Notes: generated by a model from the letters alone, not told the origin. A stretch of DNA of 64,000 nucleotides from G963665495 sp963677785 (GCA_963677785.2 CAXXDH010000003.1:248001-312000), one strand, 5' to 3'; positions 1-8,591 are shown, counted from the stretch's first letter. Translations and numbers: made by a program.

Positions 1-2969
1 TCATCGACCAGTACGAAAAATGCTGCGACCCGCACGCCAAAACCTTTTTCCGCGAAATCACCCTGCGCCCGGAAACGCTCTGGCTGTTCCCCCATGCGGA
101 ACGGGGCATTCTGCTGTTCCGAGGCGCCGCGGAAGTGGCCGACGACGAAGGACTGGATATCAAATCCGTCTACCTCGACCAGGAGGCGCGGGAAGATACG
201 CCTCAGCTCCTGGACTATTACCAGATGCGTTTTCTGGAGCAGCTCAAGCGCGGCGTTCCCATGGACACCGCTCCCCTGGAAGAGGCCGAACACCTGATGC
301 AGCAGGCCGAAAAAAACCTGGCCGAGCTTCCTTCAATTGTCCGCGACGCCGTGGACGGCGTTCTGGGGCGTACGCCCGAGAAATCGCACACGCCGGACGA
401 GCTCGCCGCCCTGGCGCAGCAATCCATCCAGAAACACAAGGCGCTTCTGGCCGAGGTAGCGCCGCTGTTGGAAGAAACGCGCAAACAGTTCGGCCATCTG
501 GTCAAAGTGGATACGCAAGCACTGGGCAACCTGGAACAAACCCTGGATTCCCTGGGGGAAACCGCCCAAAAGCTTGCCGCCGCCCATCAGGAAGCTCATG
601 CCAAAGTCGCTGAAGCAACCCAACTGGCCGAACAGGAAATGCAACAAGGCCTGGGCAACCATCCCCTGCCCAATGCCGGACTCCCCCAGGATGAACCCGT
701 TGATCTGCATGTGACCGACGTCCCGCTCCCGCCTGAGGAGCGCTGGCAGCGCCGGGCCATACGCTTTGTTCAGGAGTGCAAGGAGCACTTGCGCGGGCCG
801 TCGGAATTCAAAGAATACCTGCACTGGATCGGCTTTACCGACAGAACCATCGAGCGTTCGTGGTTCGGGTTCAATCCCTACGACAGAACGGAAAGCAGTT
901 TTGAATGGGGGCTTGTGGATTCCAAAGACCAGGACGAGCCTTTTGAAATTTTATCGGGAATGGTACAGCCCTCTTTTGATGGGCCGGAACTGCGTACTGT
1001 CATGCTGCGCCCCCATGCGGGACATTTCGATTATCTCGGCAAAACCCTCAAGGGGTCGCGCGAAAAGCTGGGCTATACGCGCATTGTTCCCGGACGACCG
1101 GTGGTGGTCACGCACTTCAGCATAGAATACTGGCTGCTCAGGCAGGAAGCCGAACATCTCTGCGAACCGTTGACTCTGGGAAGTCCGGACATGGAGCTGT
1201 CATCGGAGCTGCAGCAGGCCCTGGCCGAAGCGCCCCAGCTGATCGCGCTGCAGTATCCACCCCATCCGCATGCCGACGTTCCCTCTTTCCCGCTTGAGGC
1301 CTGGCAAAAACTGCATCCTCAGGTCGAGCTGGTCCCTATTCCGCGTGGTGGCCTGCTCATACAGGCCCGGTACATGGGCGTACGCATCGAAAAATGGCTG
1401 CGGGGCCTCATCAAACCGGAACTCCTGCCCGACGAATCCATGACCCTGCAGGACCGGCTGGATCCGAAGATCGACATACCGGCCACTGTCAAACAAAAGA
1501 TCACGAACGCCAGGGCCGCCGTCCTGGCCAAATTCGACGCGTCCCAGGCCGAGGCGTCCGCTCATCTGGAGGAGGCAAAAGAAGAGCTGGCCAAGGTACA
1601 ACCAAACCACGGCATCCCGGACGACCTGTTCGGCAAGCCCCCTGGCCCGCAGCAGTCCACGGATACGCAGGCCCTGTTCAAGGAGTGTAAGGAAACAGCC
1701 TCGCAGCAGGTGGCCGAATTGAAAAAACAACTTAAAAATCTGCCGCCGGCGCCTGAAGCACAGAAGGACCTGGCTGAAGCCGTCGCGGATCTGGATACAT
1801 TCGCCAATACGGACCTGGACCAGACCGCGGCGACCGTCAAAGACGCCACGGCCAGACTCCAGACCGCCATGGACAAGCTCAATGCCGGACCGCCCGAATG
1901 GACGCGCAAACTGATGCTGGACCTGGGCAAAAATCCGGACGACCTGGGCGCCCCCGACCGCCTGACCCGCGAAGACGTCATCCGTTACCTCAAGGAGGAG
2001 CGCAGTCTGTCCGGCAAAAACATTTCCGAACTGGACCTCTCCGGCCTTGATTTCAGCGGCCAGAATCTGCGCGGGGCCGATATGCAGAAGTCGGTCTTCA
2101 CGGGCAGCACCCTGGACAATGCGGATCTTTCCGAGGCCCTGGCCAATGAGGCGGACTTCAGCAATACCCGCATGCTGGGGACCAACCTGCGCGCCTCCCT
2201 GTTGCAGAACGCCAAATTCACCGGATCAACGCTCACCGGAGCGGACCTGTCCCATTCTCTGCTGAGCGAAGCCGCGCTGTCCAAGGCAGACCTGACTATG
2301 GCCGATCTTTCGGGCGCCACCCTGGAAAAGGCCGACTGCGCGGATGCGCTCTTTGCCGAATGCAGCGCACGGCAAACAACGTTCATTGAGACCAATCTGG
2401 CGGACAGCGTCTGGAAACAGGCCGACCTGGGCGGTAGCACCTTCATTGACAGCACCCTGGACCAGTGCGACTTTTCCAGGGCTGACGCATCCTCGGTCAA
2501 TTGTATCGGAACCAGCGGCCAGCGAGTGAACTTCGCCAACGCGAACCTGACTAACATCCGGCTACTCAGCGGTTCGGCCCTGCCCGATGCCGACCTCTCC
2601 GGTGCACAGGCCGAACGGGCCTGCTTCAAGGAGGCCGACCTGACGGGCTGCAATTTCCGCAAAGCCGGACTGCGCAGAGCCATGATCGAAGACTGCGACT
2701 GCGCCGGAGCGAATTTTACCGGCGCGCATGCGGTGGAGGCGCGGCTCAACCGCTCCAGCTTCACCTTCAGCCTGCTGACGGGCGTCAACCTGATGCACGG
2801 CTCCGTCCGCAAAGCCAGACTCGCCGACGCGGACCTCTCCTATTCCAATCTGTTCGGGGCCGAATTCTACAAGGCGCTGGTCTACAATACGCGTGCCGAA
2901 GAAGCGAACCTGAAACGGACCAAACTGGAAAAGCTGGCGGATTCCTCTTTTCTTGCAAACAAAAAGTAA
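1..2969 (+). CDS. DUF2169 / pentapeptide-repeat protein (5' partial)
   Basis: The reading frame is open from base 3, so the start lies before the window; an internal GTG at 135 is not the start. About 988 residues are visible. The first part resembles the C-terminal half of DUF2169 (TLWLFPHAERGILLFRG, then FIGF-like segments near WFGFNPYDRTE). A charged, Glu/Ala/Lys-rich, probably coiled-coil linker follows. The last roughly 320 residues are pentapeptide repeats of the A(D/N)Lxx type, predicted to form a right-handed quadrilateral beta helix. DUF2169 proteins are encoded beside VgrG and PAAR genes and are thought to act as adaptors or chaperones that load type VI secretion cargo. The next gene follows after 5 bases and the downstream genes fit such an operon. 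Family assignment is firm; the molecular role is inferred. Confidence 0.85.
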   Translation, partial: IDQYEKCCDPHAKTFFREITLRPETLWLFPHAERGILLFRGAAEVADDEGLDIKSVYLDQEAREDTPQLLDYYQMRFLEQLKRGVPMDTAPLEEAEHLMQQAEKNLAELPSIVRDAVDGVLGRTPEKSHTPDELAALAQQSIQKHKALLAEVAPLLEETRKQFGHLVKVDTQALGNLEQTLDSLGETAQKLAAAHQEAHAKVAEATQLAEQEMQQGLGNHPLPNAGLPQDEPVDLHVTDVPLPPEERWQRRAIRFVQECKEHLRGPSEFKEYLHWIGFTDRTIERSWFGFNPYDRTESSFEWGLVDSKDQDEPFEILSGMVQPSFDGPELRTVMLRPHAGHFDYLGKTLKGSREKLGYTRIVPGRPVVVTHFSIEYWLLRQEAEHLCEPLTLGSPDMELSSELQQALAEAPQLIALQYPPHPHADVPSFPLEAWQKLHPQVELVPIPRGGLLIQARYMGVRIEKWLRGLIKPELLPDESMTLQDRLDPKIDIPATVKQKITNARAAVLAKFDASQAEASAHLEEAKEELAKVQPNHGIPDDLFGKPPGPQQSTDTQALFKECKETASQQVAELKKQLKNLPPAPEAQKDLAEAVADLDTFANTDLDQTAATVKDATARLQTAMDKLNAGPPEWTRKLMLDLGKNPDDLGAPDRLTREDVIRYLKEERSLSGKNISELDLSGLDFSGQNLRGADMQKSVFTGSTLDNADLSEALANEADFSNTRMLGTNLRASLLQNAKFTGSTLTGADLSHSLLSEAALSKADLTMADLSGATLEKADCADALFAECSARQTTFIETNLADSVWKQADLGGSTFIDSTLDQCDFSRADASSVNCIGTSGQRVNFANANLTNIRLLSGSALPDADLSGAQAERACFKEADLTGCNFRKAGLRRAMIEDCDCAGANFTGAHAVEARLNRSSFTFSLLTGVNLMHGSVRKARLADADLSYSNLFGAEFYKALVYNTRAEEANLKRTKLEKLADSSFLANKK

Positions 2970-2974
2970 GCGCT

Positions 2975-4045
2975 ATGGACAAACAACAGCTTCTTGCAGC
3001 CATTGCCCGGGACGACACCATTATCGACGCGGTCCTCGACGGCCTGGATCTGGCCGGCACAGACCTTTCAGGCGCGCGCTTCGAGCGGGTTTCTTTCCGC
3101 GGGACGGACCTGAGACGGGCCGTGATCAAACGCACCGGTTTCACGGACTGCGACCTGACCGGCGCAACGCTCGCAGAAGTCGATCTGGAACAGGTTTTCT
3201 GGCAGGATATGGACCTGAGTTCCGTCCGCCTGAACCGGGCCGATCTTTCCCAGGCCACCCTGCAGAACTGCCTGTTTGCCGATTGCGTCTTTGACGGAGC
3301 CAGGCTCCACCAGGCCAACTTTTTGAACTGCCGCTGCCCCCAGGCGAGCTTTGCCCAAGCCGACATGAAGCATACGACCTTCATCGACTCGAATCTGCAG
3401 GGCGCTCGCCTGCGTGATATCGCGCTTGATCTGACGCTGTTCATCAGCACCGACCTGACCGGCGTGGACTTCAGCGGCGCGTCGTTTTTCAAAACCCTGC
3501 TCAAAGGCTGCAATCTGGTCGGACAGGATTTTTCCGGCAAGCAGTTCATAGAAGTGCACGCCATGGACGCGAACCTGCAGGGCTGCGACTTCAGCGGCGC
3601 CGTGCTGGACCGCTCGAACTTCATGGAGGCCGATCTCACCAAGGCCTGCCTGCAAAACGCCCAGGGCGGCAATGTGATTTTCTACGGCGCGGATCTGGGC
3701 GGAGCAAACCTGCACGAAGCGCGCTTTTTCCAGGCCTGCTTCGAACAAAGCCTGCTCATGCATGCCGATTGCAGCCAGGCGAACCTCTCCCAGTCCACTT
3801 TTGTCCGGGCCGTATGCCGTTCGGCCTGCTTCGCATCCGCGGATTGCTCCTATGGCGACTTTTCCCATGCGGATCTCCGCGCCGCGGACTTCACCAACAC
3901 CCAGGTGCAACGAGCCAGGTTTCACCGCTGCCGGGCGGATCAGGCCATCTGGACCGGAGCCAATGTGGAGCACGCGCTGGAGACCGACCAGGAGCTGGCC
4001 CAGGCCGAAGATTTTACCTACAACGACGGAGAATCCCATGAGTGA
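2975..4045 (+). CDS. Pentapeptide-repeat protein, T6SS-associated
   Basis: A 356-residue protein built almost wholly of pentapeptide repeats (LDLAGTDLSGARFERVSF near residue 28, repeating to about residue 345). It starts 5 bases after the stop of the preceding DUF2169-pentapeptide gene and its own stop overlaps the start of the next gene by 8 bases, so translation is probably coupled. No signal peptide or membrane segment is visible. Its repeats resemble the C-terminal part of the upstream protein, suggesting duplication and splitting of a common architecture. In such clusters pentapeptide proteins are thought to act as structural spike or adaptor components; no enzymatic motif is present. 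Confidence 0.85.
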   Translation: MDKQQLLAAIARDDTIIDAVLDGLDLAGTDLSGARFERVSFRGTDLRRAVIKRTGFTDCDLTGATLAEVDLEQVFWQDMDLSSVRLNRADLSQATLQNCLFADCVFDGARLHQANFLNCRCPQASFAQADMKHTTFIDSNLQGARLRDIALDLTLFISTDLTGVDFSGASFFKTLLKGCNLVGQDFSGKQFIEVHAMDANLQGCDFSGAVLDRSNFMEADLTKACLQNAQGGNVIFYGADLGGANLHEARFFQACFEQSLLMHADCSQANLSQSTFVRAVCRSACFASADCSYGDFSHADLRAADFTNTQVQRARFHRCRADQAIWTGANVEHALETDQELAQAEDFTYNDGESHE

Positions 4046-4694
4046 ACCCGCATTGAGCCTTGTACATTCCGTACGTACGGAAACACGTCTCGAAACAGGC
4101 CGGGTGGTGGAGCATGCGCAGGACAGGCGTTATGTCGTCGCCGTCGGCCAGACCCGCCACGATGCCGAACAGGCTTTCGGCTGTCTGGTCAAACCCGAAC
4201 CCGGCGACAAAGTGCTCGTTTCCATCGGCGACGAAACACATATTCTCACGATTCTTTCCCGCCCCGAAGACAGCAGCCAGGAAATCGTGTTCAGCGGCCC
4301 GGCAGCCATCAAGGCACCCCACGGCAGCCTGGACATCGACAGCGCGCACGACGTACGCCTGGCCTCGCACCAAAGCATGACGCTGTCCTCCGGCGAACTC
4401 AACGTAAACGCGGCCGCGGCTGCAATGCGCGTGGACCGCCTTTCCTGGTGCAGCCGCCTGGTCTCCGGCCAGGCAAAACAGATTCGCCTGGTTGCCGAAA
4501 GTCTGGATACCGTGGCCCGCAGGGCTGTCTCCCGCTTTGTGGACGCGTTCCGCTACGTGAAACGCCACGACGAGCTGCAGGCCAAATCCAGCCGGATGCT
4601 CGTGGACGAAACCCTGACCATGCATACGGGCCACACCATGCACACGGCCAAGGGCCACGTCAAAATCGACGCGGAACAGATCCACGTCGGATAG
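4038..4694 (+). CDS. DUF3540 family protein
   Basis: A 218-residue protein starting at an ATG inside the end of the upstream gene (the ATGAGTGA overlap). The first half is a small beta-rich domain (VVAVGQTRHDAEQAFGCLV, PGDKVLVSI), followed by short repetitive segments with IDSAHDVRLASHQSMTLSSG that suggest a VgrG- or gp5-like beta-prism or needle. The C-terminal segment has His/Thr/Met-rich repeats (TMHTGHTMHTAKGHVKIDA). DUF3540 genes usually sit between DUF2169 and DUF4150 genes in type VI loci, which is exactly the position here. The family call is good; a role as spike connector is inferred. Confidence 0.8.
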   Translation: MSEPALSLVHSVRTETRLETGRVVEHAQDRRYVVAVGQTRHDAEQAFGCLVKPEPGDKVLVSIGDETHILTILSRPEDSSQEIVFSGPAAIKAPHGSLDIDSAHDVRLASHQSMTLSSGELNVNAAAAAMRVDRLSWCSRLVSGQAKQIRLVAESLDTVARRAVSRFVDAFRYVKRHDELQAKSSRMLVDETLTMHTGHTMHTAKGHVKIDAEQIHVG

Positions 4695-4779
4695 ATTTTG
4701 TACGTATGAGAAATTGTGCTGATGCGATGAGCCTCTCCAATACGGGGAGCCTTTCCAGCAACCATACAGGGAGTACGCG

Positions 4780-5187
4780 ATGTTTCAGTTGACCATGAGC
4801 GGCGGCACGAACCTGGCAGTCCCGGACGTCTGCAAAACCCCGGTTGCCGGGGGCGCGCCCGTACCTGTGCCCTACCCCAATATCTCCACAGGCGCCAATG
4901 CCAACCCGGCTACGGCTACCAAAAAGACCATTGTCAGCGGCTCGCCCGCGCTGAATCTCGGTAGCACGATACTCATCAGCAACGGCGACGAGGCCGGTGC
5001 TCAGACCGGCGTGGTCTCCAACGTGGTCATGGGCCCCACCAGCTTTGCCACCGGCAGCTCCAAGCTGATCATGGAAGGCGCCCCCGCCGTACGCCTGACG
5101 TCCACCACCGGACAGAACGGCACCAATATGAACTGTCCGGGCACCTGCATCGCGCCTTCGCAGGTCAAGCTGCTGGTGCTGGGGTAG
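4780..5187 (+). CDS. PAAR-like DUF4150 protein
   Basis: A 135-residue protein with Gly/Pro/Thr-rich turns typical of DUF4150 (PDVCKTPVAGGAPVPVPYPN, SNVVMGPTSF, MNCPGTCIAPSQ). The family is PAAR-like: it sharpens the VgrG spike of the type VI secretion system and can carry effectors. This copy has no C-terminal extension, so any effector must be separate. It is preceded by AGGGAGTACGCG and lies 85 bases after the DUF3540 gene. The next gene, an isochorismatase-fold hydrolase, begins 9 bases after its stop, which makes that hydrolase a candidate cargo or co-regulated enzyme. Confidence 0.85.
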   Translation: MFQLTMSGGTNLAVPDVCKTPVAGGAPVPVPYPNISTGANANPATATKKTIVSGSPALNLGSTILISNGDEAGAQTGVVSNVVMGPTSFATGSSKLIMEGAPAVRLTSTTGQNGTNMNCPGTCIAPSQVKLLVLG

Positions 5188-5195
5188 GTGAATCC

Positions 5196-5732
5196 ATGCC
5201 GTACGCCCTTGTCGTCATCGACATGCAGCAGGGTTTGTTCGATACCGAGCCGGCCCCTTTTGAAACATCCGAAGTCATCGCCAGGATCAATGCCGTTGCG
5301 GTACGGGCCAGAGCGACCGGCAATCTGGTGGTCATCGTACAGCATGAAAACAAGGAAGGCGCACTGGCGTACGGGAACTCGGGCTGGGACCTGGTTCCGG
5401 GTATCGACACAGCGCCCGAGGACGTACGCGTCCGAAAAACAACGCCGGACGCGTTTTTGCGGACCGACCTGGAGGAAGCGCTTGTCGCGCGAAGCATCAA
5501 GGAATTGTATGTCTGCGGCTATGCATCCGATTTCTGCGTGGACACCACGGTTCGCAGTGCGGCTGCCCATGGATTCGCCGTCACCCTGATTGCCGACGCG
5601 CACACCACCCACGACAAGGCCCATCTTCCGGCAGCAAGCATCCGCGAACACCATACGCAAACATTGACCAACATCAAAAGCTTCGGCGTGCCCATTGCGG
5701 CTATTACCACCAAGGATTTTCTGGAACTATAA
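5196..5732 (+). CDS. Isochorismatase-fold cysteine hydrolase
   Basis: A 178-residue protein of normal length for the family. The catalytic triad looks complete: Asp in VVIDMQQGLF near residue 9, Lys in VRKTTPDAF near residue 88, and Cys in CGYASDFCVDTTVRSA near residue 113. Relatives include nicotinamidase, N-carbamoylsarcosine amidase and plain isochorismatase; the substrate cannot be read from sequence. It starts 9 bases after the PAAR-like DUF4150 gene and appears to be the last gene of that operon. It could be housekeeping, or an amidase or NAD-related effector delivered by the spike; no signal peptide is present. The second possibility is speculation from position alone. Confidence 0.85.
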   Translation: MPYALVVIDMQQGLFDTEPAPFETSEVIARINAVAVRARATGNLVVIVQHENKEGALAYGNSGWDLVPGIDTAPEDVRVRKTTPDAFLRTDLEEALVARSIKELYVCGYASDFCVDTTVRSAAAHGFAVTLIADAHTTHDKAHLPAASIREHHTQTLTNIKSFGVPIAAITTKDFLEL

Positions 5733-5749
5733 GCTGCGGGCCTGAAAAT

Positions 5750-5767
5750 GGCGCGGTTTGCCGCGCC
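5750..5767 (+). terminator. GC hairpin after T6SS operon
   Basis: A perfect 7-bp stem GGCGCGG/CCGCGCC with loop TTTG lies 18 bases after the isochorismatase-fold gene. There is no T-run, so intrinsic termination would be weak; it may also protect the mRNA 3' end. Confidence 0.4.
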
Positions 5768-5836
5768 CGGCTCTCGAGGGGGCAACGCAGCACATGCTAC
5801 GTTGCAGGGTTCAAAATGAATTGCTGATCGGATTGC

Positions 5837-5870
5837 AAAAAAACAGCAGGAGCGTGAAACACGCCCCTGC
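5837..5870 (-). terminator. Rho-independent terminator for tandem micropeptide genes
   Basis: On the minus strand an 11-bp stem (GCAGGGGCGTG pairing with CACGCTCCTGC through one G-U pair, loop TTT) is followed after TG by seven T. It lies 23 bases downstream of the second micropeptide stop and closes a very short transcription unit. Confidence 0.8.
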
Positions 5871-5892
5871 CATGTCTTCTTTCGATAGCGCT

Positions 5893-5973
5893 CTAGTGGA
5901 TGTCTCCACCCTGCCAACCAAAGGTGTCCTTCAGGGAACCGGCGCCGGATTTTACATTGGTCTTTACTTGCAT
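5893..5973 (-). CDS. Micropeptide 2 of a tandem pair (26 aa)
   Basis: A 26-codon ORF with start ATG, stop TAG and a strong Shine-Dalgarno (AACAGGAGAGAGACC before ATG). It begins MQVKTNVKSGAGSL and ends FGWQGGDIH. It is a near copy of the ORF at 6062-6139. The differences between the two are partly synonymous third-position changes (Val GTA/GTG, Asp GAC/GAT, several Gly codons), which points to selection on the peptide. It is charged, Gly-rich and has no hydrophobic segment, so it does not look like a membrane toxin or signal peptide. I do not recognise the family. A RiPP precursor or a small regulatory peptide are both possible. No maturase is adjacent. A terminator follows directly. Confidence 0.7.
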   Translation of the reverse strand: MQVKTNVKSGAGSLKDTFGWQGGDIH

Positions 5974-6061
5974 GGTCTCTCTCCTGTTAATTCTAAAAAA
6001 AGGTTATTACCGAATAAGGCAATTGTGGTTTGCAACTCTTTTGCCTTTATGCCTCAAAGTT

Positions 6062-6139
6062 CTAGCCGTCGCCGCCCTTCCAGCCAAAGGTATCGACCAG
6101 GGAACCGGCGCCGGATTTTACATCGGTCTTCACTTGCAT
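6062..6139 (-). CDS. Micropeptide 1 of a tandem pair (25 aa)
   Basis: A 25-codon ORF beginning MQVKTDVKSGAGSL and ending FGWKGGDG, with its own Shine-Dalgarno (AACAGGAGAGCATCTC before ATG). The ribosome-binding region AACAGGAGAG is the same as in the second copy, so the whole translation unit was duplicated. The invariant core is MQVKT-x-VKSGAGSL-x-DTFGW-x-GGD. It is transcribed away from lplA; the 305 bases between 6140 and 6444 must hold its promoter and that of lplA. The function is unknown to me. Confidence 0.7.
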   Translation of the reverse strand: MQVKTDVKSGAGSLVDTFGWKGGDG

Positions 6140-6444
6140 GAGATGCTCTCCTGTTTAGCTGTTGACAAGAAATATGCAACGTCCGCCTTCTTATTATCAC
6201 AAGCTTTTAAATCTTACGACGCGCGGGTGTTGCAAAAGGTTTACAACTTTTTTCATCCGCCCTGTTTTTTTTGCATGCCCCGTACGGCCGGTTTCAACGG
6301 ACCGTCTGGCATGTTTTTCGAATGATCAGCAGTCATCGGCTTTTGTCCTTGCGGTTACCGATAAAGACGCTTAACTCATGCTACGGAGATTCATTTCCGG
6401 TTTGCCGACACGCGGCCCCCAAACGAATCTGTTGAGGAGAATCT
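6140..6444. other. Divergent intergenic region, micropeptides / lplA
   Basis: 305 bases without a convincing gene. It separates the minus-strand micropeptide unit from plus-strand lplA and is AT-rich near 6160-6260, so promoters for both directions are expected. I could not place -35/-10 pairs with confidence. The lplA start has a clear GAGGAGAATCT ribosome-binding site at its right end. Confidence 0.5.
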
Positions 6445-7422
6445 ATGCGGTATATTTACAACAAGTCCACTGACCCCGCCTTCAATCTTGCTGCGGAGGA
6501 ATATCTGCTGACGCAATGCGACAGCGAAGTATTCATGCTTTGGCGTAACCAGGCTGCCGTCATTGTCGGTCGAAATCAGAACACTCTTTCGCAAATCAAC
6601 GAGTCCTTCGTACAGGAACACGACATTCCGGTCATCAGACGTTTGAGCGGCGGCGGCGCCGTCTTCCACGACCTGGGCAACATCAACTTCACGTTCATCA
6701 GTTATGCGACCCCCTCGAACGGACTTGATTTTCACCGCTTCACCGACCCAATTCTGCAGGCGCTGCAGCGGATGGGCGTGAATTGCGCGTTTGACGGACG
6801 CAACGATCTGGCTATCGAAGGCCAGAAATTTTCCGGAAATGCCCAGCATTTTCACAAAAACCGGCTTTTGCACCACGGAACACTGCTTTTTTCCGCCGAC
6901 ATAGCCGACATCTCCGGCGCGCTGCGCGTCGCTCCTGAAAAGTACCAGGACAAGGCGGTCAAAAGCGTCCGCAAGCGGGTCACCAATATTTCCAGCCATC
7001 TGCCCGCTCCCATGGACGTTTCCGTATTCATCGAGGCTCTCATGGACCATGTCTCGCAGGGGGCCGCCCAGGGCGATCTTTCACTGGCGGAGGAAGAAAC
7101 AGCGGCAATCGAGGAACTCGCCCACGAACGCTACCGCGCATGGGATTGGAATTACGGTTTTTCTCCTTCCTACAATTTTACCCGGACCACCCGTACGCCC
7201 GGAGGCCTTCTGGAAGTGCACCTGGACGTGGATAAAGGAATAATCCGCCAGGCCCGGCTGTTCGGCGACTACTTCGGCGTCTGGAGCATCAGCGAGCTGG
7301 AAGGCCTGCTGGTGGGCTGCCGCCACGAACGGGCCGCACTGGAAACTCTTTTGAAGCAGGTGCCTTTGAACGCCTACATCAAGGGTGTGGATCTTCCCAC
7401 CCTGTTGAATTGCCTGTTCTAG
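6445..7422 (+). CDS. lplA: Lipoate-protein ligase A
   Basis: A 325-residue protein that attaches lipoate to lysines of E2 or H proteins through lipoyl-AMP. The lipoate-binding RRLSGGGAVFHD motif is at about residues 68-79, followed by NINFTFI and the lysine-containing segment SGNAQHFHKNRLLHHGTLLF. The C-terminal accessory domain (WDWNYGFSPSYNFTR onward) is present, as in two-domain LplA. It starts at ATG after GAGGAGAATCT. It sits near a lipoyl-dependent dehydrogenase operon (acoC, E2), so it likely scavenges lipoate for that complex, although it is on the opposite strand and not co-transcribed with it. Confidence 0.93.
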   Translation: MRYIYNKSTDPAFNLAAEEYLLTQCDSEVFMLWRNQAAVIVGRNQNTLSQINESFVQEHDIPVIRRLSGGGAVFHDLGNINFTFISYATPSNGLDFHRFTDPILQALQRMGVNCAFDGRNDLAIEGQKFSGNAQHFHKNRLLHHGTLLFSADIADISGALRVAPEKYQDKAVKSVRKRVTNISSHLPAPMDVSVFIEALMDHVSQGAAQGDLSLAEEETAAIEELAHERYRAWDWNYGFSPSYNFTRTTRTPGGLLEVHLDVDKGIIRQARLFGDYFGVWSISELEGLLVGCRHERAALETLLKQVPLNAYIKGVDLPTLLNCLF

Positions 7423-7691
7423 GGTGTTGTTCACAATTCATTTCATGGCCAGGTTGAACAAAAACTGCATAGGCAAGGCTGAAGGCGTTAAAAACATGTC
7501 CTGATTGCTGACTAATCCAATTGTTCGAATTTCGAGCAATGTTCATCTCTGGGACATTGGGGCTTGATAAACGTTTTTTGACTCCATCCATTTAACATAC
7601 TGAAATAGTTATTTTTCACCGAAAAAGCCATTTAAGGCATGCTCCTTGCTTTATTCGGGAATCTTAACATCTAAATTTAGGAGAGAATCTA

Positions 7692-8015
7692 ATGGATGCA
7701 GCGGAAAAAGCTCAAACTACACTGGCTAAAATGATGAGTGAAGCGGGAAACGTTTTCCCCAAATACCTTGAATTCACCAAGGAAATCATCAACTTTGGCC
7801 CCCTTGACCACAAAACGCAGGAACTCATCGAAGTAGCCTGCTCCCTTATGGCGCAATGCGATATGTGTATTTCGCTTCATATACAGGGCGCTGCCAGTTA
7901 TGGAGCCACCAAGGAAGAAATCATGCAGGCCGCCATGCTGGCCGCTGCCATGGGCGGATCCCCGAAAATCATGCAAATGCATTATGTCTTTGAAGAACTG
8001 GAAGATTTGTTTTAA
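7692..8015 (+). CDS. Carboxymuconolactone decarboxylase / AhpD-like protein
   Basis: A 107-residue all-helical protein of the CMD family. It carries the AhpD-type redox pair CDMC (CSLMAQCDMCISLHIQGA) and a downstream His, the usual CxxC...H arrangement. AhpD reduces lipoylated or AhpC partners using electrons from dihydrolipoamide, so closeness to lplA and the lipoyl E2 is suggestive. The start follows TTTAGGAGAGAATCTA. A strong hairpin after the gene indicates a separate transcript or an attenuated operon with the thioesterase. Substrate and partner are unknown. Confidence 0.85.
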   Translation: MDAAEKAQTTLAKMMSEAGNVFPKYLEFTKEIINFGPLDHKTQELIEVACSLMAQCDMCISLHIQGAASYGATKEEIMQAAMLAAAMGGSPKIMQMHYVFEELEDLF

Positions 8016-8032
8016 CGTATGATGTAGCGATT

Positions 8033-8074
8033 TGCCGGGGGATGAAAAACGCTTCATCTCCCCGGCAGATTTTT
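8033..8074 (+). terminator. Rho-independent terminator
   Basis: A 14-15-bp stem (TGCCGGGGGATGAA with TTCATCTCCCCGGCA, one bulged base, loop AAACGC) is followed by GATTTTT. It lies between the AhpD-like gene and the thioesterase gene. Confidence 0.8.
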
Positions 8075-8105
8075 AGCCATACGTTTCCATTTCCAAAAGG
8101 AGCAT

Positions 8106-8498
8106 ATGATGCAAATTGCAACACATGAAAAAATCGACCTGTCCTTGTGCGGCGAACCTGTTCTGGTGGAAGAGAACCAGGCGCACGTACAGATGAAATG
8201 CGATCAGCGCATGGCCGCGGACGCCATGGGGCTGGTTCACGGCGGCTTTATTTTCGGTCTGGCGGATTATGCGGCAATGCTCTCCGTCAATCATCCTCAT
8301 GTTGTTCTGGGCGCTGCCGAAACCCGTTTTCTCAAACCGTCACGCGTGGGGGATGTGCTGTTGGCCAAGGCGCAGGATACGACCCCGCAGGACCGTAAGC
8401 ATCTGGTGCAGGTGGAAGTATTTTGCAATGAAGAGGCCGTCTTTTCGGGGACTTTTACCTGCTTTATCCCCAAAAAACACGTCCTGGAAAACGGTTAA
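8106..8498 (+). CDS. Hotdog-fold thioesterase (PaaI-like)
   Basis: A 130-residue single hotdog domain. The family motif is visible as GLVHGGFIFGLADYAAMLSVN near residues 40-60, with the HGG turn and the acidic residue (Asp in LADYA) expected to polarise water against the thioester. ETRFLKPSRVGDVLLAKA is the typical second strand pair. The start ATG follows AAAAGGAGCAT. It probably hydrolyses acyl-CoA thioesters; given the neighbouring acyl-CoA-forming complex, a role in relieving CoA sequestration is plausible but unproven. Confidence 0.85.
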   Translation: MMQIATHEKIDLSLCGEPVLVEENQAHVQMKCDQRMAADAMGLVHGGFIFGLADYAAMLSVNHPHVVLGAAETRFLKPSRVGDVLLAKAQDTTPQDRKHLVQVEVFCNEEAVFSGTFTCFIPKKHVLENG

Positions 8499-8545
8499 CC
8501 GCTTTCCCTTTCTTTCATTACGTCAATTCGAACCACTTTACAGAT

Positions 8546-8583
8546 GCGCAAGGCGGACTGTTCTGACCGCCCTGCGCTCTTTT
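8546..8583 (+). terminator. Rho-independent terminator after thioesterase gene
   Basis: A stem GCGCAAGGCGG / CCGCCCTGCGC (one internal mismatch, 10-base loop) is followed by TCTTTT. It separates the plus-strand thioesterase from the converging minus-strand DUF6506 gene. Confidence 0.75.
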
Positions 8584-8591
8584 GTGGTCAG

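Noticed and set aside
3068..4039. Minus-strand ORFs of 275-323 codons over the pentapeptide genes
   Set aside because: Mirror frames of pentapeptide repeats; the repeat period keeps several frames open.
1..5000. Apparent excess of TACG/CGTA tetranucleotides
   Set aside because: A rough hand count over the first 5 kb gave about the number expected from base composition, so no claim is made.
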